Assembly: GCF_030766935.1 (NCBI RefSeq)
Contig: NZ_JASERL010000004.1
Coordinates: forward strand, 62,001-126,000
Direction of reading: 5' to 3'
From: Streptomyces sp. KL109B
GTDB taxonomy: Bacteria > Actinomycetota > Actinomycetes > Streptomycetales > Streptomycetaceae
Length of the DNA stretch: 64,000 nucleotides
The notes beneath the pieces are model-generated. The model was not told the origin of the DNA. It saw only the letters and a list, made by a program, of their open reading frames with translations, and ran no database searches. Of this stretch, positions 7,947-16,746 are shown in pieces. Every line of letters starts with the position of its first letter. Position 1 is the stretch's first letter. A program made the position numbers and the translations under genes.

Positions 7947-8165
7947 GCAGGGGCCTCCCCTCCTTGCCGCCCCGCGTCGGTGAACGGCCAACTATGGACC
8001 AAACGACCCTCCCGCGTACGCCGTTGACCTGCATCGGACCGGTGCGGACCGGAAGTGTTCAGTCGGTGTCGCATTGCGTCCGGTATCCCGGGCGGCGCAC
8101 CCCGCAGTCGTTCAGCTCGGTGCATCGCGGCGAGTCGTGACGCGCGCCGGAGCAGACTGTGGGCC
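7947..8165. promoter_or_regulatory. Divergent promoter region of phosphatase/ATPase module 2
   Basis: The gap contains CTATGG at 7992 and TCCGGTAT at 8079-8086, the two short boxes also found in the gap of module 1, here 87 bp apart instead of 76. They are the best candidates for the two opposed -10 regions. Confidence 0.4.
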
Positions 8166-10250
8166 GTGGAGAGTCTGCCCGTCGAGGTCACCCAGTTCAT
8201 CGGACGCCAAGCCGAACTCACCTACTTGGAACAGGAGCTGACCGACCATCGACTGCTCACCCTGACCGGTGTCGGCGGGGTCGGCAAGACCCGGCTCGCC
8301 GCGCGCCTGGCCCAGCGCGCGGGCGCGCGCGTCGCGGACACGGTGTGCTTCGTGCCGCTCTCCCCGCTGCGCGACCCGACCCTGCTCGGCAACGTACTCC
8401 TGGAGGAGCTGCGGCTCGCCGACAACTCGAACGAGGCCGCCGAGGACGTCATCGCGCAGTGGCTCGCCGACAAACGGGTGCTGCTCGTCCTCGACACGTG
8501 CGAGCACCTCATCGGGGACTGCGCCCGCCTGGCCCGCAGGCTGCTGGACGCCGCGCCGGAGCTGCGGATCCTGGCCACGAGCCGGCAGCCGCTCGGGCTC
8601 GCCGACGAGCACCGGTTCGCCGTCGCGCCGCTGCCCCTGACGGCCGGCGACGACGGCCGGCCCGGCGACGCGGTGGCGCTCTTCGCGGACCGGGCCGCGC
8701 TCGCGTCGCCCGCGTTCGCGCTCGGTACCGGCGAGCGGGCCGTCGCCGAGGGGGTGTGCCGCCGCCTCGACGGCATCCCCCTCGCCATCGAACTGGCCGC
8801 CGCGCGGCTGGCCGAACTGCCCCTGGAGCGGCTCGAATCGCTGCTCAACGACCGCTTCGACGTCCTCGCCGCCCGCGAGGGCACCGCCGCGGCCGACACC
8901 CCCGAACGCCACCACACGCTGCGCTCCGCCATCGGCTGGAGCCACGAACTGTGCACACCGCTCGAACGCCTGCTGTGGGCCCGCCTGTCCGTGTTCACCG
9001 GCGGCTTCGACGCGACGGGCGCGCGGACGGTGGGCGGCGGCGGACCACTGGCCTGGCTCGCGGTGGACACGGCGCTCGACGCCCTGGTCGCCAAGTCGCT
9101 CGTACGGCGCCGCCCGGGGCCGCTCGGCGAGGAGCGCTACGACATGCTGGACACGGTCCGCGAGTTCGGGGGGTGGTGGCTGGAGCAGCTCGGCCCCGAG
9201 GAGGTGGCCTCGGCGCGGCGCGGGCACCGGGACTTCCTGCTCGACCTGGCGCGGCGGGCCGACGCGGGCTGGATGGGGCCCGAGCAGGGGTCCTGGTACG
9301 AGCGGCTGATGGCCGAGCACGCCAACTTCCGTACGGCGATGGACTTCTGCCTGGAGACCGCGGACGGTCCGGCCGCGCAGGAGCTGTGCGGACACCTGCG
9401 GATCCTCTGGTTCCCGTGCGGATTCGCCCGCGAGGGCCGACGGTACGCGGAGGCCGCGCTGGCCCTCACCGACCGCCCCCGACGCCCGTATCTGCTGTGC
9501 GTGTGGGGCTGGGCGACGGCGGCACTGGCCCAGGGCGACACCGAGGCGGGCCTGAGGGCGGCCCAGATGTTCCGCGACCTGACGAAGCCGGACCCCTCCG
9601 CCGCCCACGTGATGGCGATCGCCTACCTGGAGAGCACCTCGCTGCTGCTGTCGGGGCGGCCGCACGAGGCCGGCGCGGTCATCGACGCGGCACCCGACCT
9701 GCGCGGCTACCGCGGCCCGTACGACGCGGCCTGGTGCCTGGCGACGGCCGGACGCACCTTTGTGCACGCCCTGTTGGGCGAGTACGCGGACGGCGCCGTG
9801 GTGGCGCGCAAGCTGAAGGACGAGTGCGAGCGGCGCGGCGAGCGCTGGTCGCACACCTGGGCCGACTGGACGACGGCGCTGGCCGAGAACGACCAGGGCC
9901 GCCCGGGGGAGGCCGCGCGGTACGCGCTGTCCGCCATCGCGGGCAAGGCCAGGTTCCGCGACCGCACGGGCGTCGCCCTGGCCGTCGAGGCGCTGGCCGA
10001 CGCGCTGAGCGCGCTCGGCGGCCACGGCCGCGCGGCCCGTCTGCTCGGCATCGGCCAGCGCCTGTGGCAGGGGCTCGGCCTGCCGCAACTGGGCTCGCCC
10101 GAACTGCGGGCGGTCCGGCACAGCACCGAGCACCGCATCCGGGCCGCGCTCGGCGACTCGGCGTACGAGGCGCTGTACGCGGCGGGCCTCGACATGACCC
10201 CTGAGCAGGGCATCGCCTACAGCCTCGGCACCGGACCGGGGCGCGGCTGA
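8166..10250 (+). CDS. STAND/NB-ARC ATPase of the AfsR/LuxR-LAL type without a DNA-binding domain, copy 2
   Basis: The most likely start is GTG 8166 (VESLPVEVTQFIGR), which places the P-loop GVGGVGKT at residues 35-42 as in copy 1. An ATG at 8055 would add a non-conserved basic leader. Walker B is VLLVLDTCEH near 105, followed by GIPLAIELAAA and a helical half with TPR character. The stretch AIGWSHELCTPLERLLWARL is identical in both copies, and the DNA around 8929-9012 is almost the same as 2689-2772. It ends in YEALYAAGLDMTPEQGIAYSL with no LuxR helix-turn-helix. It is divergent from phosphatase copy 2. The downstream GntR gene converges on it after a 10-bp gap. Confidence 0.84.
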   Translation: MESLPVEVTQFIGRQAELTYLEQELTDHRLLTLTGVGGVGKTRLAARLAQRAGARVADTVCFVPLSPLRDPTLLGNVLLEELRLADNSNEAAEDVIAQWLADKRVLLVLDTCEHLIGDCARLARRLLDAAPELRILATSRQPLGLADEHRFAVAPLPLTAGDDGRPGDAVALFADRAALASPAFALGTGERAVAEGVCRRLDGIPLAIELAAARLAELPLERLESLLNDRFDVLAAREGTAAADTPERHHTLRSAIGWSHELCTPLERLLWARLSVFTGGFDATGARTVGGGGPLAWLAVDTALDALVAKSLVRRRPGPLGEERYDMLDTVREFGGWWLEQLGPEEVASARRGHRDFLLDLARRADAGWMGPEQGSWYERLMAEHANFRTAMDFCLETADGPAAQELCGHLRILWFPCGFAREGRRYAEAALALTDRPRRPYLLCVWGWATAALAQGDTEAGLRAAQMFRDLTKPDPSAAHVMAIAYLESTSLLLSGRPHEAGAVIDAAPDLRGYRGPYDAAWCLATAGRTFVHALLGEYADGAVVARKLKDECERRGERWSHTWADWTTALAENDQGRPGEAARYALSAIAGKARFRDRTGVALAVEALADALSALGGHGRAARLLGIGQRLWQGLGLPQLGSPELRAVRHSTEHRIRAALGDSAYEALYAAGLDMTPEQGIAYSLGTGPGRG

Positions 10251-10260
10251 GCGCCTCCGC

Positions 10261-11013
10261 TCACTCCACGCCCCGCGTCTCCCGCTCCGCCCGCGCCTCG
10301 ATGCCCCGGAAGTGCGTGGCCATCGCCTGTTGCGCGGCGGCCGCGTCGCCCGCCCTGAGCGCGGCGACGATGGCCCGGTGCCGGTCGACGGTGACGGAGG
10401 GGGCCGGGTCGCTCGACCAGCGGCGGACCCCCGCGACGCGGTCGAAGACGTTCCAGAACGCGCCGAGCAGTTGCGGTATCAGCTCGTTGCCGAGCGAGCC
10501 GTAGAGCGTTTCGTGGAACTCGCGGTCGAGGTCGGCGAAGGGCTCGTCGACGGCGCCCGCCTCGGCCATCTTCGCGACGATGCCGTCGAGCCGGTCGAGG
10601 ACGGCCGGGTCCCGCGGGGCGGTGGCGACCCGGCGGATCAGGCCCTCCTCCAGGATCTCGCGGACCTGGAGGATCTCGGCGAGGCCGTGCGCGCCCGCCC
10701 CCTGGTCGACGGTGCGCACCAGCGTGCGGAACGTCAGCCCGTCGGCGAGCGGACCGAGCGAGGCCTGGCCGACGTACGTGCCGTGGCCGTGCCTGATCTC
10801 CACGATGTCCAGGGCCTGAAGCGCCTTGAGCGCCTCGCGCACCGAGTTCCTGCTCACGCCCAGTTCCGTCATCAACTCGGTCTCGGTGGGCAGCAGTTGG
10901 CCCGGACTCAGCCCGGCGTCGAGGATCAACTCCATGACCGCGCGCTGGACTTGGTGATTGACGCGCGGGTGCCGCACTGCGGGGCCGCGGGGCTCGACTG
11001 GCATGCGCCGCAT
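10261..11013 (-). CDS. GntR-family (FadR/FCD-type) regulator
   Basis: About 250 residues from ATG 11013; ATG 11004 is equally possible, and neither has a strong ribosome binding site. The N-terminal winged helix has GQLLPTETELMTELGVSRNSVREALKALQ. The C-terminal FCD domain includes LAEILQVREILEEGLIRR, FHETLYGSLGN and a late DRHRAIVAALRAGD with the usual metal-binding histidines. It is divergent from the peptide ABC-transporter operon. A dyad (about 11088-11115) just downstream of a good promoter makes it the probable repressor of that operon. The ligand is unknown; FCD regulators usually sense small organic acids or sugars. Confidence 0.88.
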   Translation of the reverse strand: MRRMPVEPRGPAVRHPRVNHQVQRAVMELILDAGLSPGQLLPTETELMTELGVSRNSVREALKALQALDIVEIRHGHGTYVGQASLGPLADGLTFRTLVRTVDQGAGAHGLAEILQVREILEEGLIRRVATAPRDPAVLDRLDGIVAKMAEAGAVDEPFADLDREFHETLYGSLGNELIPQLLGAFWNVFDRVAGVRRWSSDPAPSVTVDRHRAIVAALRAGDAAAAQQAMATHFRGIEARAERETRGVE

Positions 11014-11048
11014 CGTAAGCGCTGCCGACCGGGCCTGTCTGCGCGCGC

Positions 11049-11115
11049 TCTTGACCGGTTTCCGGGGGCCTCTTATGGTCACGTCGCTACCAGACGTAGG
11101 ACGTTGGACATCTGG
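11049..11115 (+). promoter_or_regulatory. Promoter and GntR operator of the ABC-transporter operon
   Basis: TTGACC and TATGGT are separated by 17 bp (about 11049-11077), a good vegetative promoter facing the lipoprotein gene. Just downstream is the dyad CCAGACGT / ACATCTGG (about 11088-11115, arms 26 bp end to end with an ACGT centre), where a bound GntR protein would block transcription. Positions may be off by one or two bases. Confidence 0.5.
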
Positions 11116-11162
11116 GCTCATCCCGTACTCCCCTTGGTCCCCCCCATTGTTGGAGGCTGCAC

Positions 11163-12779
11163 ATGAGCGACCACGTTGCGACCGGCCGCCGTTCCTTCCT
11201 GAAGTACACCGGCGCCCTCGGTGCGGCCGCCGCCATCACCACTTCCCTGTCGGCCTGTTCGTCGGGGCCGAAGTCCACCAGCGACAAGTCCGGTACGGGA
11301 ACGCTGAGCGCCGTCATCGGCTATGGGAACGACCAGAGTTGGGACCCGGCGCTGACGGCGTCGGCGTTCGCCATGGCGGCCAACCACCACATCTTCGAGG
11401 GGCTGCTCGACGCCGACCCCGTCAGCCGCGAGCCGTATGCCGCGCTCGCCACCGAGGTGCCGAAGGACCTGAAGGCCACCACGTGGTCCTTCACGCTGCG
11501 CTCCGGCGCGAAGTGGCACGACGGCAAGCCGGTCACCGCCGACGACGTCGTGTTCAGCTTCGAGCGGGCGCTCGACACGAAGACGACCACTTTGATCGGC
11601 AGCTTCTTCCAGTCGTGGCTGAAGGAGGTGCGGAAGGCCGGGGACGGCCGTGTCGAACTCGTGCTGAAGTTCCCGTTCCCGGAGGGCGCGGCGCGCCTCG
11701 GGCTCGCGAAGATCCTGCCGAAGCATCTGCTCGACTCGCCGGGCGGCCTCAAGGACCTCGACTCCGGGAAGCCGGAGTTCGTCGTGGGTTCGGGCCCGTA
11801 CCGGATGACCTCGAACCAGCCGCTGTCGAACACCACCCTTGAGGCGTTCAAGGAGTACAACGGCCCCCGCAAGCCGGCCTTCACGAAGATGAACTGGCTG
11901 TCCATCGTGGACGCCGCGGCCCGCGTCGCGAAGATCTCCGGCGGCGGCGCGGAGGCGCAGGTCTCCGACAACATCCCGTACGCCAACATCCAGAAGCTCA
12001 AGAGCGACGGGCTCACGGTCGAGGGCGGGGCCGGGATGAACCATCTCTTCCTGCTGTTCAACACCGACCACAAGCCGTTCGACGACGTACGGGTGCGGCA
12101 GGCGCTGCACTACGCGATCGACAGGAAGAAGCTCATCGACACGGCCCTCAAGGGGCACGGCAAGGCGGCCCGCTCCTTCCTCGACGAGGGCAACCCGACC
12201 TTCCGCCCGGCGAAGCCGGTCTACGGGTACGACCCCGCCAAGGCGAAGGCGCTGTTGAAGGAGGCCGGGGTCAGCGGTCTGAAGGTGACGCTGATGGCGT
12301 CGACGGTGAGCTGGGTCGCGGACTGCCTGCCGACGATCAAGGCGTCCTGGGACGCGATCGGCGTCAAGACCACGCTCAATCCGCAGGAGACCTCCGCCCT
12401 GTTCACCAAGCTCGACCAGAAGTACGACTTCCAGGTGGTGGCCTCGGCGGCGAACCCCAACCAGTTCGGCGTCGACGCGGACCTGATCATGCGCTACAAC
12501 TACACGCCGACCGGCCTGTGGATGGAGCGCTACTCCCGCTGGTCGGACACCTCAGAGGCGAAGCACCTCTTCAAGCTCATGGACGCGGCGACCAAGGAGC
12601 CCGACCAGGCGAAGAAGAAGCGGATGACGCAGGAATACATCGACGTCGTCGCCGAGAACGCGGTGATCTACCCCGTCGTGCACACCGAGCTGATGACCGC
12701 CTGGGACCCGAAGAAGGTCACCGGCGTCCCGGCCCTCCCGTATCCGGGGATCAACGTCCTCAAGGCCAAGCGGGTCTAG
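11163..12779 (+). CDS. Family 5 solute-binding lipoprotein (peptide/nickel ABC importer)
   Basis: A 538-residue protein starts at ATG 11163 with GGAGG seven bases upstream. The N-terminus has a twin-arginine motif (GRRSFLKY), a hydrophobic core and the lipobox LSAC with Cys32, so it is exported by Tat and lipid-anchored outside the membrane. The body is SBP_bac_5: FEGLLDADPVSREPYAALA, then WHDGKPVTADDVVFSFERAL, then DDVRVRQALHYAID. It delivers its ligand, probably a peptide or similar compound, to the permeases encoded downstream. It is the first gene of the operon. Confidence 0.92.
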   Translation: MSDHVATGRRSFLKYTGALGAAAAITTSLSACSSGPKSTSDKSGTGTLSAVIGYGNDQSWDPALTASAFAMAANHHIFEGLLDADPVSREPYAALATEVPKDLKATTWSFTLRSGAKWHDGKPVTADDVVFSFERALDTKTTTLIGSFFQSWLKEVRKAGDGRVELVLKFPFPEGAARLGLAKILPKHLLDSPGGLKDLDSGKPEFVVGSGPYRMTSNQPLSNTTLEAFKEYNGPRKPAFTKMNWLSIVDAAARVAKISGGGAEAQVSDNIPYANIQKLKSDGLTVEGGAGMNHLFLLFNTDHKPFDDVRVRQALHYAIDRKKLIDTALKGHGKAARSFLDEGNPTFRPAKPVYGYDPAKAKALLKEAGVSGLKVTLMASTVSWVADCLPTIKASWDAIGVKTTLNPQETSALFTKLDQKYDFQVVASAANPNQFGVDADLIMRYNYTPTGLWMERYSRWSDTSEAKHLFKLMDAATKEPDQAKKKRMTQEYIDVVAENAVIYPVVHTELMTAWDPKKVTGVPALPYPGINVLKAKRV

Positions 12780-12830
12780 GGCCCTTGAGGGTGCAGGGTC
12801 CTAGAGGCCGCAGGGCCCTTGGGGTCGTAG
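12779..12830 (+). other. Intercistronic palindromic repeats between binding protein and permease
   Basis: AGGGCCCTTGAGGG and AGGGCCCTTGGGG lie about 35 bp apart. AGGGCCCT is self-complementary, so the two copies can pair in the mRNA. A hairpin here would stabilise or partly terminate the message after the binding-protein gene, which is normally needed in excess over the permeases. Confidence 0.4.
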
Positions 12831-12842
12831 GGAGGTACGTAC

Positions 12843-13802
12843 GTGGTTGAGATCGTCAGGATTCTGGCTCGCCGCATCGCGCTGCTCGTGCCGCTGCTGC
12901 TCGGCATCGTGGCGTTCGTGTTCCTCGTGATGAGGTTCTCGGACGTCGATCCGGCCTCCGCGCACTTCCAGGGCACGAACCCGACCGCCGAGCAGCTGCA
13001 CGCCTTCCGCGAGGAGAACGGCCTCGACGACCCGCTGCCGGTGCGCTACTTCGCGTTCGTGGGGCAGCTACTGCGCGGGGACATGGGCACGAGCGTCCTC
13101 AACGGCGGTCCCGTGCTCGACCAGGTCGCCACCGCGCTGCCGCTGACCATGCAACTGACGCTGCTGGGGCTGACGTTGGCCGTCGTGCTCGGACTGATCG
13201 GCGGGGTCCTCGCGGCGCTCTACCGGGACCGGCTGCCCGACCAGCTGATCCGCGTCGTCTCGCTCGTCGGCGTCGCGGCGCCCAGCTTCTGGGTGGCGCT
13301 GCTGCTCATCCAGTACCTGGCGGTCGACCTCGGCTGGTTCCCCACCAGCGGGTACGTGAATCCGAACGACTCGCTCAGCGGCTGGCTGCGCACCATGACC
13401 CTGCCGGCCCTCGCCCTGTCCCTGCCGGTCGCCGCCACCCTCACCCGTATCGTGCGCACCGCGATGGTCGAGGAGCTGGACAAGGACTACGTACGCACGG
13501 CCATCGGCAACGGCCTGCCGCCGGTCGTCGTGGTCGGCCGCAACGTACTGCGCAACGCGCTCATCAACCCGCTCACCGTGCTCGGCCTCAAGGTCGGCTA
13601 TCTGCTGGGCGGCGCCGTGGTGTTGGAGACGGTCTTCGCGCTCCCCGGCATGGGCACCCTGATGATCAACGCGGTGAAGAACGGCGATCCGGCCGTCGTC
13701 CAGGGCGTGGTGATCACCGTCGCCATCGCCTTCGTCCTCGTCAACCTCGCCATCGACGTCCTCTACCTCCTGGTCAACCCGCGACTGAGGAGTTCCGCCT
13801 GA
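12843..13802 (+). CDS. Dpp/Opp-type ABC permease subunit 1
   Basis: A 319-residue protein starts at GTG 12843, with GGGAGG nine bases upstream. It has six hydrophobic segments, the N-terminal GTNPTAEQLHAFREENGLDDPLP extracellular motif of DppB-type permeases, and the EAA loop (AMVEELDKDYVRTAIGNGL). It forms half of the membrane channel with the permease part of the next protein. Its stop TGA and the next ATG overlap as TGATG, so translation is coupled. Confidence 0.92.
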   Translation: MVEIVRILARRIALLVPLLLGIVAFVFLVMRFSDVDPASAHFQGTNPTAEQLHAFREENGLDDPLPVRYFAFVGQLLRGDMGTSVLNGGPVLDQVATALPLTMQLTLLGLTLAVVLGLIGGVLAALYRDRLPDQLIRVVSLVGVAAPSFWVALLLIQYLAVDLGWFPTSGYVNPNDSLSGWLRTMTLPALALSLPVAATLTRIVRTAMVEELDKDYVRTAIGNGLPPVVVVGRNVLRNALINPLTVLGLKVGYLLGGAVVLETVFALPGMGTLMINAVKNGDPAVVQGVVITVAIAFVLVNLAIDVLYLLVNPRLRSSA

Positions 13803-15775
13803 TGCTCGTGACGCTCACAGGCCGCAAGAAGCTCGCCGACCGCCTCTCCCGCCCCGGCCTGCGGCTGCGCGGACTGAAGCGGCTCCCGCCGCTGTCCCGC
13901 CTCGCCCTCGCCCTGATCCTCGCCGTGGCGCTGATGGCCGTACTGGCCCCGCTGCTCGCCCCGCACGACCCGCTGGAGCAGTTCCCGCAGGCGGGCGGCA
14001 CCGGACACCCGTCCGCCGAGCACTGGATGGGCCAGGACAGCCTGGGCCGGGACATCCTCAGCAGGCTGATGTACGGGGCCCGTTGGTCGCTCGTCATCGG
14101 GCTCGGCGCCACCGCGCTCGGGCTGCTCGCCGGGGCGCTGCTCGGGGCCTTCGCCGCGACGTCCCGCAAGGCGGCGGACGAGACGGTGATGCGCACCCTC
14201 GACGTCATCATGGCGTTCCCGGGGGTGGCGCTCGCGGCCGTGCTCGTCGCCGTGTTCGGCGGCAGCGTCCCGGTCCTGATCTGCGCCATCGCGTTCCTCT
14301 ACACGCCGCCGATCGCGCGCGTCGTACGGGCCAATGTCCTCGACCAGTACGGGGAGGACTACGTGACGGCGGAGCGGGTCATCGGCGCCCGCACCCCGCA
14401 CATCGTGTGGCGGCACGTCGCGGTGAACTGCGCGGCGCCGATCCTAGTGTTCTGCACGGTGCAGGTCGCGGAGGCCATCGTGTTCGAGGCCTCGCTGTCG
14501 TTCATCGGCGCGGGCGTCAGGCCGCCGGACCCGTCGTGGGGCTCGGTCATCGCCGACGGCAAGAACATGGTGCTGATCGGCGGCTGGTGGGCGACGGTCT
14601 TCCCCGGCCTGATGATGCTGATCACGGTGCTTTCGCTGAACATCCTCAGCGAGGGCGTCTCCGACGCGTGGGCGGCGCCGGTCGCCCGAGACGTGCCGGC
14701 GCGGGAGCCCGACCGCCTGGAGGCCCCGGCCCCCGGCACCGGACAGGTCCTCGAACTCCCGGGCCTGACCGAGGCCGCCACCCGGCTTCGCGCCCGCGCC
14801 CGCCCCCGCCCGCAGGGCCCACCCGTCCTCGCGGTCCGCTCCCTCGCCATCGGCTTCGACGACCGGCACCGGGGCGTGGACATCGTCGACGGCATCGACT
14901 TCGACGTACGCCCCGGCGAAGTCCTCGGCCTCGTCGGCGAATCGGGCTGCGGCAAGTCCCTGACGGCGCTGACGGTGATGGGCCTGGCACCCAAGGGCGC
15001 CCGGATCCGAGGCCACATCACCTTCGACGGCGCGGACCTGACGACCATGCCGCCGCGCGCCCGCCGCCGCCTCCTCGGCCACGAGATGGCGATGGTCTAC
15101 CAGGACGCCCTGTCGTCCCTGAACCCGGCGATGACGGTGCGCGCACAGCTCAAACAGGTCGTACGCCGAGGTGGCCGCCGCTCCCCCGCCGAACTGCTGC
15201 GCCTCGTCGGCCTCGACCCGCACCGCACCCTGCGCAGCTACCCGCACGAACTCTCCGGCGGCCAGCGCCAGCGCGTCCTGATCGCGATGGCGCTGTCCAG
15301 GGACCCGAAGCTGATCGTCGCGGACGAGCCGACGACGGCCCTCGACGTGACGGTCCAGGCCCAGGTCATCGAGCTCCTCCTTCGGCTGCGCGCCGAACTC
15401 GGCTTCGCCCTCGTCCTCGTCTCGCACGACCTGGCGCTGGTCGCGGACGTCACGGACCGGATCGTCGTCATGTACGGCGGCCGGATCGTGGAGACGGGCG
15501 TGACCGCCGCCCTCGTCGAGGCCCCGGCCCACCACTACACGCGCGGACTGCTCGGCTCGGTCCTTTCGCTGGAGTCGGCGGCCGAACGCCTCACCCAGAT
15601 CAGGGGTGTGGTCCCCTCCCCCGCCGACTTCCCTTCCGGCTGCCGCTTCGCGGACCGGTGCCCGATGGCCTCGCAGGTGTGCCGGGTGGAGCGCCCGGAA
15701 CTGGTGGGCGCGACAGAACAACACGCCACGGCCTGCCACCACCCTTCGCACGCGCTCGACGGGGAGCTGACATGA
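13802..15775 (+). CDS. Fused ABC permease subunit 2 and ATPase (DppC-DppD type)
   Basis: One open frame of 657 residues joins two normally separate proteins. Residues 1 to about 295 are a DppC-type permease (GQDSLGRDILSRLMYGARWS near the first loop; EAA motif in EDYVTAERVIGAR). After a Pro/Arg/Ala-rich linker of about 45 residues comes an oligopeptide-type ATPase: Walker A GESGCGKS near 380, Q-loop MVYQD, signature LSGGQRQR near 484, Walker B LIVADEPTT, H-loop VSHD, and the terminal Cys cluster CRFADRCPM...VCRVERP. No stop or frameshift breaks the join. The fusion fixes one ATPase per permease and is known in some actinobacterial peptide importers. Confidence 0.9.
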   Translation: MLVTLTGRKKLADRLSRPGLRLRGLKRLPPLSRLALALILAVALMAVLAPLLAPHDPLEQFPQAGGTGHPSAEHWMGQDSLGRDILSRLMYGARWSLVIGLGATALGLLAGALLGAFAATSRKAADETVMRTLDVIMAFPGVALAAVLVAVFGGSVPVLICAIAFLYTPPIARVVRANVLDQYGEDYVTAERVIGARTPHIVWRHVAVNCAAPILVFCTVQVAEAIVFEASLSFIGAGVRPPDPSWGSVIADGKNMVLIGGWWATVFPGLMMLITVLSLNILSEGVSDAWAAPVARDVPAREPDRLEAPAPGTGQVLELPGLTEAATRLRARARPRPQGPPVLAVRSLAIGFDDRHRGVDIVDGIDFDVRPGEVLGLVGESGCGKSLTALTVMGLAPKGARIRGHITFDGADLTTMPPRARRRLLGHEMAMVYQDALSSLNPAMTVRAQLKQVVRRGGRRSPAELLRLVGLDPHRTLRSYPHELSGGQRQRVLIAMALSRDPKLIVADEPTTALDVTVQAQVIELLLRLRAELGFALVLVSHDLALVADVTDRIVVMYGGRIVETGVTAALVEAPAHHYTRGLLGSVLSLESAAERLTQIRGVVPSPADFPSGCRFADRCPMASQVCRVERPELVGATEQHATACHHPSHALDGELT

Positions 15776-16746
15776 CGCGGCCCATAGTGGAGTTGGCGAA
15801 CGTGCACGTGGTGCACAAGGCCCGGACGGGCGGCCTGCTCTCCCGCGACCGGGTCTACGCCCTGACCGCCGCCGACCTCACCGTGGCGCCCGGCGAGACG
15901 GTCGGCGTGGTGGGCGAATCGGGCTGCGGGAAAACGACCCTGGCCAAGGTCCTGGTCGGCATCCAGCGGCCCACCGAAGGCACGGTGACGTACGCGGGCG
16001 ACGACCTGTGGACGATGCCGCCCGCGCGTCGCCGTACGGCGGTCGGCAGCGGCGTCGGCATGATCTTCCAGGACCCGGCGACGGCCCTGAACCGCCGCCT
16101 GACGGTGCACCGCGTCGTACGCGACCCGATGGACGTGCACGCGCACGGCACTCCGTCCCAACGCGACGCCCGCGTACGCGAGTTGCTGTCGCTGGTCGGC
16201 CTCCCCGCCGCCCTCGCCGACGTGCTCCCCGGCCAGCTCTCCGGCGGCCAGCGCCAACGGGTCGCCATCGCCCGCGCCCTGGCCCTCGAACCCGACCTGA
16301 TCGTCGCCGACGAACCCACCAGCGCCCTCGACGTCTCGGTCCGCGCCCAGATCCTCAACCTCCTCCTCGACCTGAAGGAACGCCTGGGCCTCGCCCTGAT
16401 CTTCATCTCGCACGACATCCAGACGGTGCGCCGGATGAGCGACCGGGTCATCACGATGTACCTGGGCCGCATCGTGGAGGAATCCCCCGCGGCGTCGGTC
16501 CTGGCCCACTCCCACCACCCGTACACCCGCGCCCTCTTCTCGGCGACCCCCGGCCTCCTGGACCCCCTCGACCCGATCCCCCTGGAGGGCCCGGTTCCCT
16601 CGGCCACCCACCCGCCGTCCGGCTGCCCGTTCCGTACGAGGTGCTGGCGGGCGGACGAGGTGTGCGCGCGGTCGATGCCGGACCCGGACAGCACGGCGGG
16701 GCACACGTACCGCTGCCACCATCCGCTACTACCCTCCCCCGCATGA
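15772..16746 (+). CDS. Dpp/Opp-type ABC ATPase subunit 2
   Basis: A 324-residue ATPase starts at ATG 15772, overlapping the preceding stop as ATGA. Walker A is GESGCGKTT near 49, the signature LSGGQRQR near 156, Walker B LIVADEPTS, the H-loop ISHD, and the C-terminal oligopeptide-transporter Cys motif (CPFRTRCWRADEVC). It pairs with the fused ATPase to power import. It is in one operon with the three genes upstream, and its stop overlaps the VOC gene. Confidence 0.92.
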   Translation: MTRPIVELANVHVVHKARTGGLLSRDRVYALTAADLTVAPGETVGVVGESGCGKTTLAKVLVGIQRPTEGTVTYAGDDLWTMPPARRRTAVGSGVGMIFQDPATALNRRLTVHRVVRDPMDVHAHGTPSQRDARVRELLSLVGLPAALADVLPGQLSGGQRQRVAIARALALEPDLIVADEPTSALDVSVRAQILNLLLDLKERLGLALIFISHDIQTVRRMSDRVITMYLGRIVEESPAASVLAHSHHPYTRALFSATPGLLDPLDPIPLEGPVPSATHPPSGCPFRTRCWRADEVCARSMPDPDSTAGHTYRCHHPLLPSPA

